Below, piece after piece: positions 1-8,705 of a DNA stretch of 64,000 bases; within the stretch, counting starts at the first letter, position 1; every line of letters begins with the position of its first letter. The stretch is from Paenibacillus sp. FSL R10-2734. Lineage in GTDB: Bacteria; Bacillota; Bacilli; Paenibacillales; Paenibacillaceae. Location: positions 4,836,001-4,900,000 of the forward strand of contig NZ_CP150170.1 in assembly GCF_037963865.1 (NCBI RefSeq), read 5' to 3'. The position numbers were made by a program, and so were the translations under genes. A model generated the notes under the pieces. The model saw nothing but the letters and a program-made list of their open reading frames with translations, was not told the DNA's origin and ran no database searches.

Positions 1-27
1 TATTGTAAAAAATGAAATCCCCATGAT

Positions 28-537
28 TCAGGAGGATTCCGGTAGTGAACCTAAAATCAACATTTTTCCGTAACAGAGGCTATCCGGATCTCCAATATAG
101 GGTCCAAACAATTCAATCGGTCGATAACCATGCTTGACGTAAAGCGCAATCGCTTCCGGCTGCTTAATTCCTGTCTCCAATCGGATCTCCTTAAACCCCG
201 CTGCCATAGCCTGCGCTTCAAGGAATAGCAGCATATTTGTAGCTATACCCATTTTACGATAACTGGGATCTACATAAAAGCGCTTCAATTCCATCGCAGC
301 AATATCTGTGTCCATGTAATGCAATGGTCGAAGCCCTCCGCAACCCACTGGTTTCCCATTAAGATAGGACACTACGAAGGTCATTTCTTTTACTTTGGGG
401 TCCTCGAAATCAACGACATAGATCATCTCATGCGGATAACGCATTTTCAATTCCTCATCCAGAAACGTAATAAGCTTTCTTAAATCAACGTTCTCTGGAT
501 CAACCACTTCAAAACTCACTTCCGTTACGGGTAACAC
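28..537 (-). CDS. GNAT family N-acetyltransferase
   Basis: A 169-residue protein with the GNAT fold signature. The acetyl-CoA pyrophosphate loop reads RKMGIA at about residues 94-99, followed by a helix (NMLLFLEAQA), and the C-terminal strand ALYVKHGYRPIE is the usual GNAT motif B region. It should transfer an acetyl group from acetyl-CoA to a small molecule or protein amine; the acceptor cannot be read from sequence. The start is GTG, about ten bases after GAGGGA. It is a single-domain protein of normal family length. It lies on the minus strand downstream of an unrelated membrane protein gene with an 80 bp gap. Confidence 0.85.
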   Translation of the reverse strand: MLPVTEVSFEVVDPENVDLRKLITFLDEELKMRYPHEMIYVVDFEDPKVKEMTFVVSYLNGKPVGCGGLRPLHYMDTDIAAMELKRFYVDPSYRKMGIATNMLLFLEAQAMAAGFKEIRLETGIKQPEAIALYVKHGYRPIELFGPYIGDPDSLCYGKMLILGSLPESS

Positions 538-616
538 TACTATATTTCCCTCTTTTCATGTATCCAATTTCGTATTATCCTCTTGCAGCCGAAAAATCAA
601 TATTCTTCATCCTGCC

Positions 617-1072
617 TTATGTATATTGTAATTTCACTACATCCTCTAAATTTAGGATCATTTCTTTTTCAGCGTGGCTAGCAGCCCTATGTAAGTAAGC
701 TCTACACTCAATGAACGCATCCGAGAGCGCTGCCATTTGAATGTGGTCCAGCATACTACGTTCGACATCAGCCAGAACTAAATCTCCTCTACCCGCTCTA
801 ACTCTACATAGAATTATTTTTGCTAAAGGCTGATTCATAACTACTTGCCCGCTCGACTCTACAGATACGGTGTATTGAAACAAAGGAATTACATCTGGAT
901 CTTCAACACTAGCAGCGCAAGATTGGTCAAAGATTGAATACATTAGGGATGGATTGTGTAATAAAGTTCCTGATCTCCTCTGATTAGATACCAATTTGCT
1001 GTTCTGGTAGGCCAGAAATCCGGCAGCTGACAATATGAGCACTAGCAAAATCACTAATATCGAGTTCATCAT
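617..1072 (-). CDS. Hypothetical membrane-anchored protein
   Basis: No family recognised. About 151 residues: an N-terminal hydrophobic segment (MMNSILVILLVLILSAAGFL) predicts one membrane anchor or uncleaved signal, followed by a soluble domain of about 125 residues with two cysteines around CAASV and CRVRAG. The ATG at 1072 is chosen because GGTGGGA lies seven bases upstream; a longer reading from a TTG at 1096 lacks a good ribosome site. It is divergent from the transaldolase gene with about 230 bp between. The extracytoplasmic domain could be a small binding or structural module, but nothing in it points to an activity. Confidence 0.6.
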   Translation of the reverse strand: MMNSILVILLVLILSAAGFLAYQNSKLVSNQRRSGTLLHNPSLMYSIFDQSCAASVEDPDVIPLFQYTVSVESSGQVVMNQPLAKIILCRVRAGRGDLVLADVERSMLDHIQMAALSDAFIECRAYLHRAASHAEKEMILNLEDVVKLQYT

Positions 1073-1193
1073 TATAACATCCCACCCATACTCCAAAATA
1101 ATAATACCGATTATATATTATCATGGATAGATGCTTAGACCAATCCTATATTATCTACAATTCAATAATTGTAAGCGATACGAAATCTATAAA

Positions 1194-1218
1194 GTTATTT
1201 TGAAATATTCAAAATAAC
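1194..1218. promoter_or_regulatory. Perfect 11-3-11 palindrome, candidate operator
   Basis: GTTATTTTGAA and its exact reverse complement TTCAAAATAAC flank a 3 bp centre. The palindrome ends two bases before the -35 hexamer of the transaldolase promoter, a typical place for a dimeric regulator. It does not match the Fur, PerR or Rex consensus as I know them. A cre-like sequence with one mismatch sits at 1170-1183. Confidence 0.5.
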
Positions 1219-1220
1219 AG

Positions 1221-1249
1221 TTGAAACTTTGATTGGCATGTCTCATAAT
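1221..1249 (+). promoter_or_regulatory. SigA-type promoter of the transaldolase gene
   Basis: TTGAAA at 1221-1226 and CATAAT at 1244-1249 are separated by 17 bp, the ideal vegetative spacing. The coding start lies 55 bp downstream, preceded by GGGAGG at 1290-1295. Confidence 0.6.
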
Positions 1250-1304
1250 GTAAATATGAATATTGTTTGTCAATCCATATGGAAATCAAGGGAGGAAACT
1301 TAAA

Positions 1305-1952
1305 ATGAAGTTTTTCTTGGACACCGGTAATATTGAAGAAATCAAACGTATTACTCGCCTCGGATTAGTGGATGGCGTAACGACTAACCCGTCGCTCATC
1401 GCTAAAGAAGGAAGATTGTTTAAAGATGTGATCAAAGAAATCGTTGCAATCGTTCCAGGTCCTGTAAGCGCAGAAGTAATCGGATTGACAGCAGAAGAAA
1501 TGCTTAAAGAAGCGTATGAAATTGCTGAATGGGCTCCAAACGTTGTCATTAAACTCCCTATGACTGAAGATGGCTTGGAAGCTTGTTATGAGCTTACTAA
1601 AAAAGGTATCAAAACTAACGTAACACTTGTCTTCTCAGCGGCTCAAGGCTTGATGGCTGCAAAAGCAGGTGCAACTTATATCTCTCCATTCGTAGGACGT
1701 CTCGATGATATCGGTGTTGACGGAATGAAACTAATCAAGGATCTGAAGACCATCCTGACCAACTACGGCATGACTTCCGAAATTATTGCAGCTTCCATCC
1801 GTAACATTGCGCATGTTGAGCAAGCAGCACTTGCTGGTGCTCACATTGCTACCATCCCAGGTTCGCTCCTGCCTACCCTCTGGAAGCATCCGCTGACAGA
1901 TAACGGTATTGAACGCTTCCTGAAGGATTGGGAATCCGTACCACAAGCATAA
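1305..1952 (+). CDS. fsa: Small-type transaldolase / fructose-6-phosphate aldolase family
   Basis: 215 residues, the length of the compact TalC/FSA subfamily of class I aldolases, which act on fructose 6-phosphate or in the non-oxidative pentose phosphate pathway in the cytoplasm. MKFFLDTGN at the N terminus, GVTTNPSLIAK at about 24-34 and IKLPMT with the predicted Schiff-base lysine at residue 83 are all present. The ATG at 1305 is chosen over an upstream in-frame reading because GGGAGG sits nine bases before it and the family begins MKFFLDT. It has its own promoter with a palindrome just upstream and a terminator just downstream, so it is a single-gene unit. Transaldolase versus aldolase activity cannot be settled by eye. 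Confidence 0.92.
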   Translation: MKFFLDTGNIEEIKRITRLGLVDGVTTNPSLIAKEGRLFKDVIKEIVAIVPGPVSAEVIGLTAEEMLKEAYEIAEWAPNVVIKLPMTEDGLEACYELTKKGIKTNVTLVFSAAQGLMAAKAGATYISPFVGRLDDIGVDGMKLIKDLKTILTNYGMTSEIIAASIRNIAHVEQAALAGAHIATIPGSLLPTLWKHPLTDNGIERFLKDWESVPQA

Positions 1953-1974
1953 GACTGGCTTACATTCTTCATTA

Positions 1975-2027
1975 AGAGGGCTATCCCGCAAGCTTCGGCA
2001 ACGTAGCTTTAAGGATAGCTCTTTTTT
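1975..2027 (+). terminator. Intrinsic terminator after the transaldolase gene
   Basis: Arms AAGAGGGCTATCC and GGATAGCTCTT with one bulged G, followed by T6. The 3' arm overlaps the stop codon of the convergent MFS gene at 2009-2011. Confidence 0.75.
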
Positions 2028-3322
2028 CTATCAAAGGACATTGCAGACGTTTGACGAACACGCTTTGACAAGAGGCGAGGATTGATCTGCTCGGTTTCTT
2101 TCACGCCAGATTCTCCTTTGCTCCCCTTGCTTGGCGTTACTGCAAATAAGGTCAGCAATCCACCGACTGCCCCTACTGAAGCCATCAATGCAAACAAGAC
2201 CCAATGCCCACTGCTTAACAGCAGGGATACCACTGGCGGCCCTAAGGCTACCCCTATAAACCTCATACTGCTGTAAAGAGCGGTTATCGTGCCACTATTC
2301 TCCTTCTCGATCCCCTCCGTGATTAAAGCATCCATACAAGGAAGCACGATTCCGATTCCAACGCAACCTAAGCCCATAAATCCTACTAAGAAATAAATAC
2401 CTTTATTGAATCCCGCAAAAATCATTGCCGCAGTCAGCAATACCATTCCTCCAAAGCCTAGCCATTTCATCAATGTTTTGTTCTGACCAATCATCTTCCC
2501 TGTTCCATATGACGCCAGACATAAGAGGGCAAGTGGTATCGCCAGCACAAAACCTTTCATCGCCCCATGCATTTTATACTTAGTTTCCAGCATTTCAGAC
2601 AAATAGAATTGAACGCCAAAGGTCACAAACATACAGATACCGCCTATGGCAAAAATAGCATATAGCCAACGTCCCTTTTTACGTAAAACACTCACAATTC
2701 CGGATAAAAATTCTCGTACGCCCTGTTTCTCAGGTTCATCCTTCGCCTCGGGCTTTCGCACTAGGAACAAAACTAAAAAAAATGAAATCAGACATAGAAC
2801 AGGAATTGCAATAAATGGAGCAAACCAAAGCCATAATCCGAGATAAGCGCCAAGGATCGGACTGAGTACTTTACCAAAAGTATTAGAGGTTTCAATAATT
2901 CCCAAGCTTTTGCTTACATCCTCTTCTTGCTTGAACAAATCGCCTACAAAGGGGATTACAATTGGAAAGGCACCCGCAGCACCGACTCCTTGCAACAAAC
3001 GGCCCGCTATGATCACCCAATAAGCACTAACCCCCTTCATAAACCAAGCCGCAACCACGCAAACAACACCACCAATAGCAGCTATGATCAGACTTGGAAG
3101 AATAACCTTCTTTCGTCCATAACGGTCTGACAGATAACCTGCAATAGGAATCATTACAATCGCCATCAATCCATACACGGTAATCAGCATACTGACTTGA
3201 AAAGCGCTAATGCCGAGTTCTTTGGAGATCTGCGGCAGTATAGGTAGCAGCATGGAGTTACCGAGGGTCATTATGAGTGGAATTGATGCCAGTGCAAGCA
3301 GATCCCATTTTCTTTCCTTCAT
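2009..3322 (-). CDS. MFS drug/metabolite transporter (DHA1-like, 12 TM)
   Basis: 437 residues of alternating hydrophobic segments consistent with 12 transmembrane helices. The MFS motif A is clear between helices 2 and 3 (GYLSDRYGRKKVILP), and GRLLQGVGAAGAFPI resembles the motif B/C region of proton-driven exporters. The probable role is proton antiport of drugs or small metabolites; the substrate is unknown. A hydrophilic C-terminal tail of about 35 residues follows the last helix. The ATG is supported by AAGGTGG seven bases upstream. It converges on the transaldolase gene, and no regulator gene is adjacent. Confidence 0.88.
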   Translation of the reverse strand: MKERKWDLLALASIPLIMTLGNSMLLPILPQISKELGISAFQVSMLITVYGLMAIVMIPIAGYLSDRYGRKKVILPSLIIAAIGGVVCVVAAWFMKGVSAYWVIIAGRLLQGVGAAGAFPIVIPFVGDLFKQEEDVSKSLGIIETSNTFGKVLSPILGAYLGLWLWFAPFIAIPVLCLISFFLVLFLVRKPEAKDEPEKQGVREFLSGIVSVLRKKGRWLYAIFAIGGICMFVTFGVQFYLSEMLETKYKMHGAMKGFVLAIPLALLCLASYGTGKMIGQNKTLMKWLGFGGMVLLTAAMIFAGFNKGIYFLVGFMGLGCVGIGIVLPCMDALITEGIEKENSGTITALYSSMRFIGVALGPPVVSLLLSSGHWVLFALMASVGAVGGLLTLFAVTPSKGSKGESGVKETEQINPRLLSKRVRQTSAMSFDRKKSYP

Positions 3323-3394
3323 GAACTGACCACCTTTGTCATTGTTTGCAACTCTCTATATTGTGGTTTGTTCATCCCTCTTTATTCATACATA

Positions 3395-3433
3395 CAAAAA
3401 GACCGTCCCCCGCCAATGCGAAAGGACGATCTT
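3395..3433 (-). terminator. Intrinsic terminator after helD
   Basis: On the minus strand, AAGATCGTCC pairs with GGACGGTCTT, followed by a T5 run. It starts about 10 bp beyond the helicase stop codon. Confidence 0.75.
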
Positions 3434-3443
3434 AAGATTAACT

Positions 3444-5795
3444 TTACAGCGAATTTGCAATCATGGTATTCGCTTCTACGGATGGAAGGAATCGGTTCGG
3501 TTCTCCTAGACTAAAAATATGCAGCAAGTGCATGGCCCGAGTGCAAGCTGTATAGAACAGCTTACGCTCACTTTCTCTGCCATATCGTTCAGCTGAACCA
3601 TCATAGATAATGACAGCATCAAACTCCACACCTTTAGCTAAATAAGCAGGTAATACCAATGTTCCCTTCTGGAAATTTGGTGTTTCCTTCGTAACGAGTC
3701 TTACTGGCAGCTTACTATGTAGTTCAGCATAAACTCGTGCGCTTTCCTCTGCTGTTTTACAGATGACAGCTACATAATGATACCCCTTGGATTGAAGATT
3801 CCGAATATCTATTTCAACTGCATTCAGAAGCTCCTCCTCGCTGGACACCACACTTAGCTGAGGCTCTTCCCCTCGCCGATTAAACGGCACAATCCGTTCC
3901 CCTCCAGGAATCATTGCCCGCGTAAATTCCACAATTTCATAAGTGGAACGATAGCTTCGGGTTAACGAGATCACTTCTGTATTTTCTTCACCATAAATGC
4001 TTACCAAACCTGACAAATCACCAAGCACCTCACCTTGTGCATAGATCGCCTGATTCAGATCACCCAATACGGTCATTTTAGCCCTTGGAAATAAACGGCG
4101 CATGAACTCTAATTGGAAAGGTGAATAGTCTTGTACCTCATCGACAATCACATGACGAATCAGCGTGTTGGTTCGGAAGCCTTGGCTTAGCTCCTTCAAA
4201 TAAAGGAATGGAGTAGCATCTTCATAGGCGAGCTCGTTCACCACAATAGATTCCAGCGTTTGCTCACAGATCTCATCCCAGACTTCCGGAAGCGGATAAA
4301 CACCGTTGAGGCGTTCCATAAGCTCGCGGTCAGTAAAGAGTGTACTGTACAATCCCTTAACATCCACAAAACGGCCTCGCTTAGTCCACCCGCGCAGTGG
4401 TTTCAATCGTTGACTGACTACATAACGGGAAAGCACTTCTTTTTCAGTATCAAAATCGTCAAAACTATCCTGCGTGGCTTTCTTCTTACGTCGCAACATC
4501 TGATACGCACGATGGTAATCACTGGAGTCCAGTAACTCAATTTGATCTTCAACCCAAGAACCATTTCTTTCCTCATGGCTAAAATCAGCGATTTTCTTGA
4601 GCAGCCAACGTGTCATCAGGTCTACACGGTTCGCAAGCTTAATGGCTGGATCATAGGCGTAGAAATGGCGTTCCATCTCTTCTTTAGTGACTACAGCCCT
4701 CCCCTGAAACATTAAGGGTTTGAAAAGCATTCCCTCATGCTCAAGCATCGTAGCATAGCGACGAATCACATCGAGAAAAGGTACGGATGATTTATATGCG
4801 ATGCCTTCTCTGCGAATAGCCACTTCAGGACCATCAGGAGCGTTAAGAAGACTTTCAGTCTGACTAAAGACATCTTCCAGCTGGAATTCATGTCCAAGAC
4901 GATGTTCCAGATACATTTGAAAGGTAGTTTGCTGCATATTTTCTTCACCTAGCTCTGGGAGCACTGTAGAAACATAGCTGTTAAACAGCGGGTTCGGCGA
5001 GAACAACAGCATCTGGTCTGCTTGCAGAACTTCACGATATTTATACAAAAGATAAGCTACCCGCTGCAAAGCAGCTGAAGTTTTCCCGCTCCCCGCGGCA
5101 CCCTGAACAACCAGCATTCGGCTTTTATCGTTGCGGATAATGGCATTTTGCTCTTTCTGGATGGTAGCTACGATACTCTTCATTCGGTCATCAGCACTAT
5201 GGCTAAGCACCTGCTGGAGTAACTCATCGCCGATCGTTACACCGGTATCAAACATGACTTCAATAACACCATCAGCAATCACAAACTGTCGCTTAAGATC
5301 CATCGTGCCGGAAACGAGACCTCCAGGTGTTTCATAGGCTGCGGGGCCAGGAGCTCCGTCATAATACAAGCTCGATATGGGCGCCCGCCAGTCATAAATC
5401 AAGAAGGTGCCATCATCCTCCATTAATGATCCAATCCCTAGATAGATCTTTTCCGTTTCACCATTTGGTTTTTCTGTAAAATCAATACGCCCAAAGTATG
5501 GAGAGACGAGCAGCTTTTTATATTTTTTTAGAGCCTTGCTCGACTGTAAGTGATGGCGTTCCCGTTCATTCAAAATTTGGGACTGTTGGCGGAGACTTGT
5601 TGAAGTTTCCCCCAAATCATCTGGGCTGCTGAAGTTTACCGTTACTTCTTCCCAGAAGTCTTTCCGCATATCCACCACATCACTGCGATGAAGTCCAAGT
5701 TCCTCTGATAAACGCCGGATATGAGCAGACAAAAGCTTAGTCACGTCGTCTACTCGCAGTTGTTCCTCTTTCCACTCATTTTCATGATTCCCCAC
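3444..5795 (-). CDS. helD: HelD-like UvrD/Rep-family helicase
   Basis: 783 residues, close to Bacillus HelD (about 774). HelD binds RNA polymerase and helps release or recycle stalled complexes using ATP. SF1 motifs appear in order: Walker A GAAGSGKTS at about 232-240, Walker B VIVDEVQDYSP, motif III GDLNQAIY, motif IV TRSYRS, motif V KGVEFDAVIIYD and motif VI FYTACTRAMHLL. The N-terminal 100 or so residues are helical and charged (RRLSEELGLHRSDVVDMRKDFW), as in the HelD arm that enters the polymerase secondary channel. The start is GTG with GGGGATG about ten bases upstream. It stands alone with its own terminator. A DNA-repair helicase is the alternative, but the N-terminal arm favours HelD. 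Confidence 0.9.
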   Translation of the reverse strand: MGNHENEWKEEQLRVDDVTKLLSAHIRRLSEELGLHRSDVVDMRKDFWEEVTVNFSSPDDLGETSTSLRQQSQILNERERHHLQSSKALKKYKKLLVSPYFGRIDFTEKPNGETEKIYLGIGSLMEDDGTFLIYDWRAPISSLYYDGAPGPAAYETPGGLVSGTMDLKRQFVIADGVIEVMFDTGVTIGDELLQQVLSHSADDRMKSIVATIQKEQNAIIRNDKSRMLVVQGAAGSGKTSAALQRVAYLLYKYREVLQADQMLLFSPNPLFNSYVSTVLPELGEENMQQTTFQMYLEHRLGHEFQLEDVFSQTESLLNAPDGPEVAIRREGIAYKSSVPFLDVIRRYATMLEHEGMLFKPLMFQGRAVVTKEEMERHFYAYDPAIKLANRVDLMTRWLLKKIADFSHEERNGSWVEDQIELLDSSDYHRAYQMLRRKKKATQDSFDDFDTEKEVLSRYVVSQRLKPLRGWTKRGRFVDVKGLYSTLFTDRELMERLNGVYPLPEVWDEICEQTLESIVVNELAYEDATPFLYLKELSQGFRTNTLIRHVIVDEVQDYSPFQLEFMRRLFPRAKMTVLGDLNQAIYAQGEVLGDLSGLVSIYGEENTEVISLTRSYRSTYEIVEFTRAMIPGGERIVPFNRRGEEPQLSVVSSEEELLNAVEIDIRNLQSKGYHYVAVICKTAEESARVYAELHSKLPVRLVTKETPNFQKGTLVLPAYLAKGVEFDAVIIYDGSAERYGRESERKLFYTACTRAMHLLHIFSLGEPNRFLPSVEANTMIANSL

Positions 5796-5855
5796 TACAT
5801 TTCATCCCCTTTTGGAAGGTTGATCTTTCTATGTTGAACATCGCAAGATTATGTT

Positions 5856-6902
5856 TCATGCTTCACGATCTGTTTCTTTTTCCTCAGTCGATATACGATT
5901 GATCTGATCTGCTACTTTATCCAGTCTTTCTAATTGATATCCATAATCGTAAATCGCTGCGGCTACAACATATAAACGTAGCTGACCTATTTTCTCCGCA
6001 TTATACCCCAGGATCGTTGAATTCAAAAATCCATCATTCTCGTCTCCCAAGGGCTCCGATTCATTGGTGTTCGGTTTTAGTTTATCTTCAAATTTCAACA
6101 AGATCAGTTGATGATATTTGATTAACTGCTCCAAATGACTGTCAAACAGTGCATCTGTCTCTTCGCTTCGATCCGCTTGAAAATAATGGCGCTCCACAGC
6201 CTCGAGGACCTCAAAGCCTTTCTGTAAAGAAGATAACAGGTTCTTATAGACAACCATTTGTCTAGTCTGGCTGTACTTCGCCCGCTTTAACTGTTTCTGC
6301 TCCTCCTCAAACAAAGCATACTTATCTGCTAAAGCTTTAATGGATGACTCTAGGGTATTTTTTTCGTCACGGAACACACTTTCCTTCATCTCATGAGAAA
6401 CAGCTGTTCTTAGCAGCAAGGAGAGGCTGGCAAAGACGTTCTCAATTTGCTTGATGTATTGTTTCCGTGGTTTCGGAGGAACTACTATAATATTGATTAG
6501 AAATGCAGAAACAATCCCTGTCAATGTTAATAAGAAACGATCCAGTGCGAACTGCCATTCACCAGAAGCCTCCATCACTGTAATAACAGTCACTAGTGTC
6601 AGGCTAATTGTATCCGCTCGGTTAATTTTCATACTGATCATAATGACAAGAATACAGACCAACCCAACCGCAATTGGACTATTGGATAACAGCATTCCTC
6701 CCAGAAGGGCAAGTACCGCACCCATTGTGGTCGTCGTGAGCTGATCAAGAAAATAACGCCAAGAGCGATAAATAGATGGCTGCATAGCGAAAATTGCTGC
6801 GATCGCAGCGCCCACAGAAGATGGGAAATGTAGCAGTTCGGCTAAATACAAGGCAAGCGTAACTGCCATTCCTGTTTTAAATATGCGAGCTCCAAAAGCC
6901 AA
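5856..6902 (-). CDS. FUSC / aromatic acid exporter family membrane protein
   Basis: 348 residues. Six hydrophobic segments fill the first 150 or so residues (for example MAVTLALYLAELLHF and VGLVCILVIMISMKI), followed by a long charged helical cytoplasmic domain rich in Glu, Lys and Leu that ends in EEKETDREA. This is the half-size FUSC/ArAE layout of Firmicutes, thought to export aromatic or other organic acids; the substrate is unproven. The TTG at 6902 is chosen because AGGAGGG lies about seven bases upstream and the family starts near LAFGARIFKTG; the GTG at 6929 has no such site. Its start faces the secreted-protein gene at 7077. Confidence 0.82.
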   Translation of the reverse strand: MAFGARIFKTGMAVTLALYLAELLHFPSSVGAAIAAIFAMQPSIYRSWRYFLDQLTTTTMGAVLALLGGMLLSNSPIAVGLVCILVIMISMKINRADTISLTLVTVITVMEASGEWQFALDRFLLTLTGIVSAFLINIIVVPPKPRKQYIKQIENVFASLSLLLRTAVSHEMKESVFRDEKNTLESSIKALADKYALFEEEQKQLKRAKYSQTRQMVVYKNLLSSLQKGFEVLEAVERHYFQADRSEETDALFDSHLEQLIKYHQLILLKFEDKLKPNTNESEPLGDENDGFLNSTILGYNAEKIGQLRLYVVAAAIYDYGYQLERLDKVADQINRISTEEKETDREA

Positions 6903-7076
6903 AAATATCCCTCCTAAAAATCGGCCCACATCTGCGAATCCTTCGTTCTTCTAATTACCCAAGCCTAGAGTTGATGAATTTTAAGATGATTTAAGCTCTC
7001 ACTCATGATTCTTTCAGCTTTCAGGGAATACTAATTCAAGTAAGTACCTATCACATATAACATACGAGGTGAATGA

Positions 7077-7574
7077 ATGAAAAACAACATCAAAAAATAT
7101 GCGACCATCACGGCTGTTCTTTTTCTCAGCTTGTCTTCAGCACTTGCTCCTACTCAGAGCGCCTCAGCTGAGAATGTAACCTCTACTCCCCCTGATTCTC
7201 ATCCTTCGGAAAAAGGTCATCGACCCCATCCAGAAAAAGACGGGAAATTCAGAGCCGGCGGACATTTCATTATTTTCGAAACAGCCAAGCTGCTTGAGAT
7301 GGATCGTACGGAGCTAATCAACAGCCTTAAAGCAGGAAAAACGCTCCCTGAGCTTGCTCTTGAGAAGAAAGGCTGGACGGAAGATCAATATATTCAGAAG
7401 CTCAGCGAATCTGCAAGTCAAAGACTGGATCAAGCCATCACCGAAGGACGTTTAACGAAAGACGAAGCCCAAAAGCTTAAAGCAGGACTTCCTTCTATAC
7501 TGAAGAAAAAAATAGCCAAAATGGGTCATTTCCAAGATCGTAAACCTTCAGAACATCATGTGATGAACCCTTAA
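7077..7574 (+). CDS. Secreted small helical protein, unknown function
   Basis: 165 residues with a Sec signal peptide: KNNIKKY, a hydrophobic core, then a likely cleavage after SASA near residue 31. The mature part starts with a His/Pro/Glu-rich linker (PPDSHPSEKGHRPHPEKDG). A helical module follows in which LLEMDRTELINSLKAGKTL is followed by ALEKKGWTEDQYIQKL and ITEGRLTKDEAQKLKAGL, a pattern common in secreted Firmicute proteins of unknown role. The GAGGTG six bases before the ATG supports the start. It could be a surface or matrix protein, and the histidines might bind metal; both are inferences. It is followed by its own terminator. Confidence 0.75.
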   Translation: MKNNIKKYATITAVLFLSLSSALAPTQSASAENVTSTPPDSHPSEKGHRPHPEKDGKFRAGGHFIIFETAKLLEMDRTELINSLKAGKTLPELALEKKGWTEDQYIQKLSESASQRLDQAITEGRLTKDEAQKLKAGLPSILKKKIAKMGHFQDRKPSEHHVMNP

Positions 7575-7589
7575 AATATCCCCATATAG

Positions 7590-7627
7590 ACGGGTATCTT
7601 CATTCTTTATGAGGATATCCGTTTTTT
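7590..7627 (+). terminator. Intrinsic terminator after the secreted protein gene
   Basis: ACGGGTATC pairs with GATATCCGT across an 18-base loop, then T6. It overlaps the 3' end of the convergent PAP2 gene. Confidence 0.6.
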
Positions 7628-8248
7628 ATAGGCTTCAAATAGACAGATAGATAACATCAGCCACGCGCCACTTGCAGCAAAACCACCAATAACATCACTA
7701 GGATAATGGACACCTAGATAAATACGACTCCAGCCAATGCCCACAGTCATGAATACTGTAAATATAATTAACAGGATTCTTTCACTGCTTCGCGGCAGAT
7801 GACGCCACAGTAAATAGGCAATTACCCCATACAAAGAGAAGGCTGCCATAGAATGTCCACTGGGGAAACTATAACCAATCTCTTCGACAATCCGATGGAA
7901 ATTTGGACGCTCTCTTTGAAACCATAACTTCATAAGCGTATTCAATAGCTGTGAGCCTAATCCAACCCATAGGAACAGAATTAGCTCAAGCCGATGTTTC
8001 AGTAGAAAATAGAGCAGAGCCATCGTACTGATAGATATTCCAATTGCTACCTTGGAGGAACCAATCAGAGATAAGCCTTTGGCGAACGTCGTCATCCCAG
8101 GTGATTCAGCGGATTGAACGAATTGGATAATATAGTTATCAAATGATGATACCTTATTCATATGAACTAGTACCGCGATAGCGACGAAACAAGCAAAAAA
8201 ACCTATAAAATACCGAAAACCTCTAGACCAGTTCTGATAATAAAGCAT
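7607..8248 (-). CDS. PAP2-family membrane phosphatase
   Basis: 213 residues with about six membrane helices and all three PAP2 motifs: KLWFQRERP (KXXXXXXRP type), SFPSGHS (PSGH) and SRIYLGVHYPSD (SRXXXXXHXXXD), the last two supplying the catalytic histidines. It should dephosphorylate a lipid phosphate such as undecaprenyl pyrophosphate or phosphatidic acid at the outer membrane face. The ATG at 8248 is chosen because GGAGG lies five bases upstream and the next residues lead straight into the first helix; the reading 30 codons longer has no ribosome site. It is divergent from the Hfq-like gene with about 110 bp between. Confidence 0.88.
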   Translation of the reverse strand: MLYYQNWSRGFRYFIGFFACFVAIAVLVHMNKVSSFDNYIIQFVQSAESPGMTTFAKGLSLIGSSKVAIGISISTMALLYFLLKHRLELILFLWVGLGSQLLNTLMKLWFQRERPNFHRIVEEIGYSFPSGHSMAAFSLYGVIAYLLWRHLPRSSERILLIIFTVFMTVGIGWSRIYLGVHYPSDVIGGFAASGAWLMLSICLFEAYKKRISS

Positions 8249-8358
8249 AAATACCTCCATGTCTAATTTTGTGCCTGTCGATCTCATTTCCTGAGAAGGT
8301 CTAACCCGTGTTATAATTATAGAGAAATAAATATACAAAAAGATGGAGTGCTGCCAAA

Positions 8359-8580
8359 GTGGAGAGTCTAAAATTGCAGGAACGTTTGTTGAACCAGTTT
8401 ATTTCCACAAAGGTGCCCGTAACGATTTTTACAACGAATGGTGTGAAAATGCAAGGCTTCGTAACCTCGTATGATGCTTTCACAATCACTTTACAGGGTC
8501 AAGGAGATGGCAGACAAAATGTGCTTTTCAAATCTGCAGTATCCACTATTGTACCTCTTAAGCCCGTCTCACTCAAATAA
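8359..8580 (+). CDS. hfq: Divergent Hfq-like Sm-fold RNA-binding protein
   Basis: 73 residues spanning the whole Hfq core. LQERLLNQFISTKVPVTIF aligns with the N-terminal helix and strand 1 of Hfq, keeping the proximal-site Gln and the FLN-like LLN. SYDAFTITL matches strand 3 and keeps the Asp. The Sm2 motif reads VLFKSAVSTIVP where canonical proteins have YKHAIST, so Tyr becomes Phe and His becomes Ser while Lys is kept. Hfq forms a hexameric ring that binds U-rich and A-rich RNA. The start is GTG with GGAG ten bases upstream. A TATAAT box is at 8312-8317. There is no miaA beside it, the usual hfq neighbour, so this may be a second copy. Confidence 0.85.
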   Translation: MESLKLQERLLNQFISTKVPVTIFTTNGVKMQGFVTSYDAFTITLQGQGDGRQNVLFKSAVSTIVPLKPVSLK

Positions 8581-8619
8581 TTCACACACACTCATTACAA
8601 TTCTTAATCCTCTTTTCAC

Positions 8620-8668
8620 AATAAAGGGAACACCGGACTATATATCCAGTGTTCCCTTTATTCTTTTC
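8620..8668 (+). terminator. Strong intrinsic terminator after the Hfq-like gene
   Basis: A perfect 14 bp stem (AATAAAGGGAACAC with its complement) around a 15-base loop, followed by CTTTTC. It can serve the convergent lactonase gene as well. Confidence 0.75.
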
Positions 8669-8705
8669 TTAAATTGTCTTAATCACTCTTGTAACCGAGT
8701 TTCTT

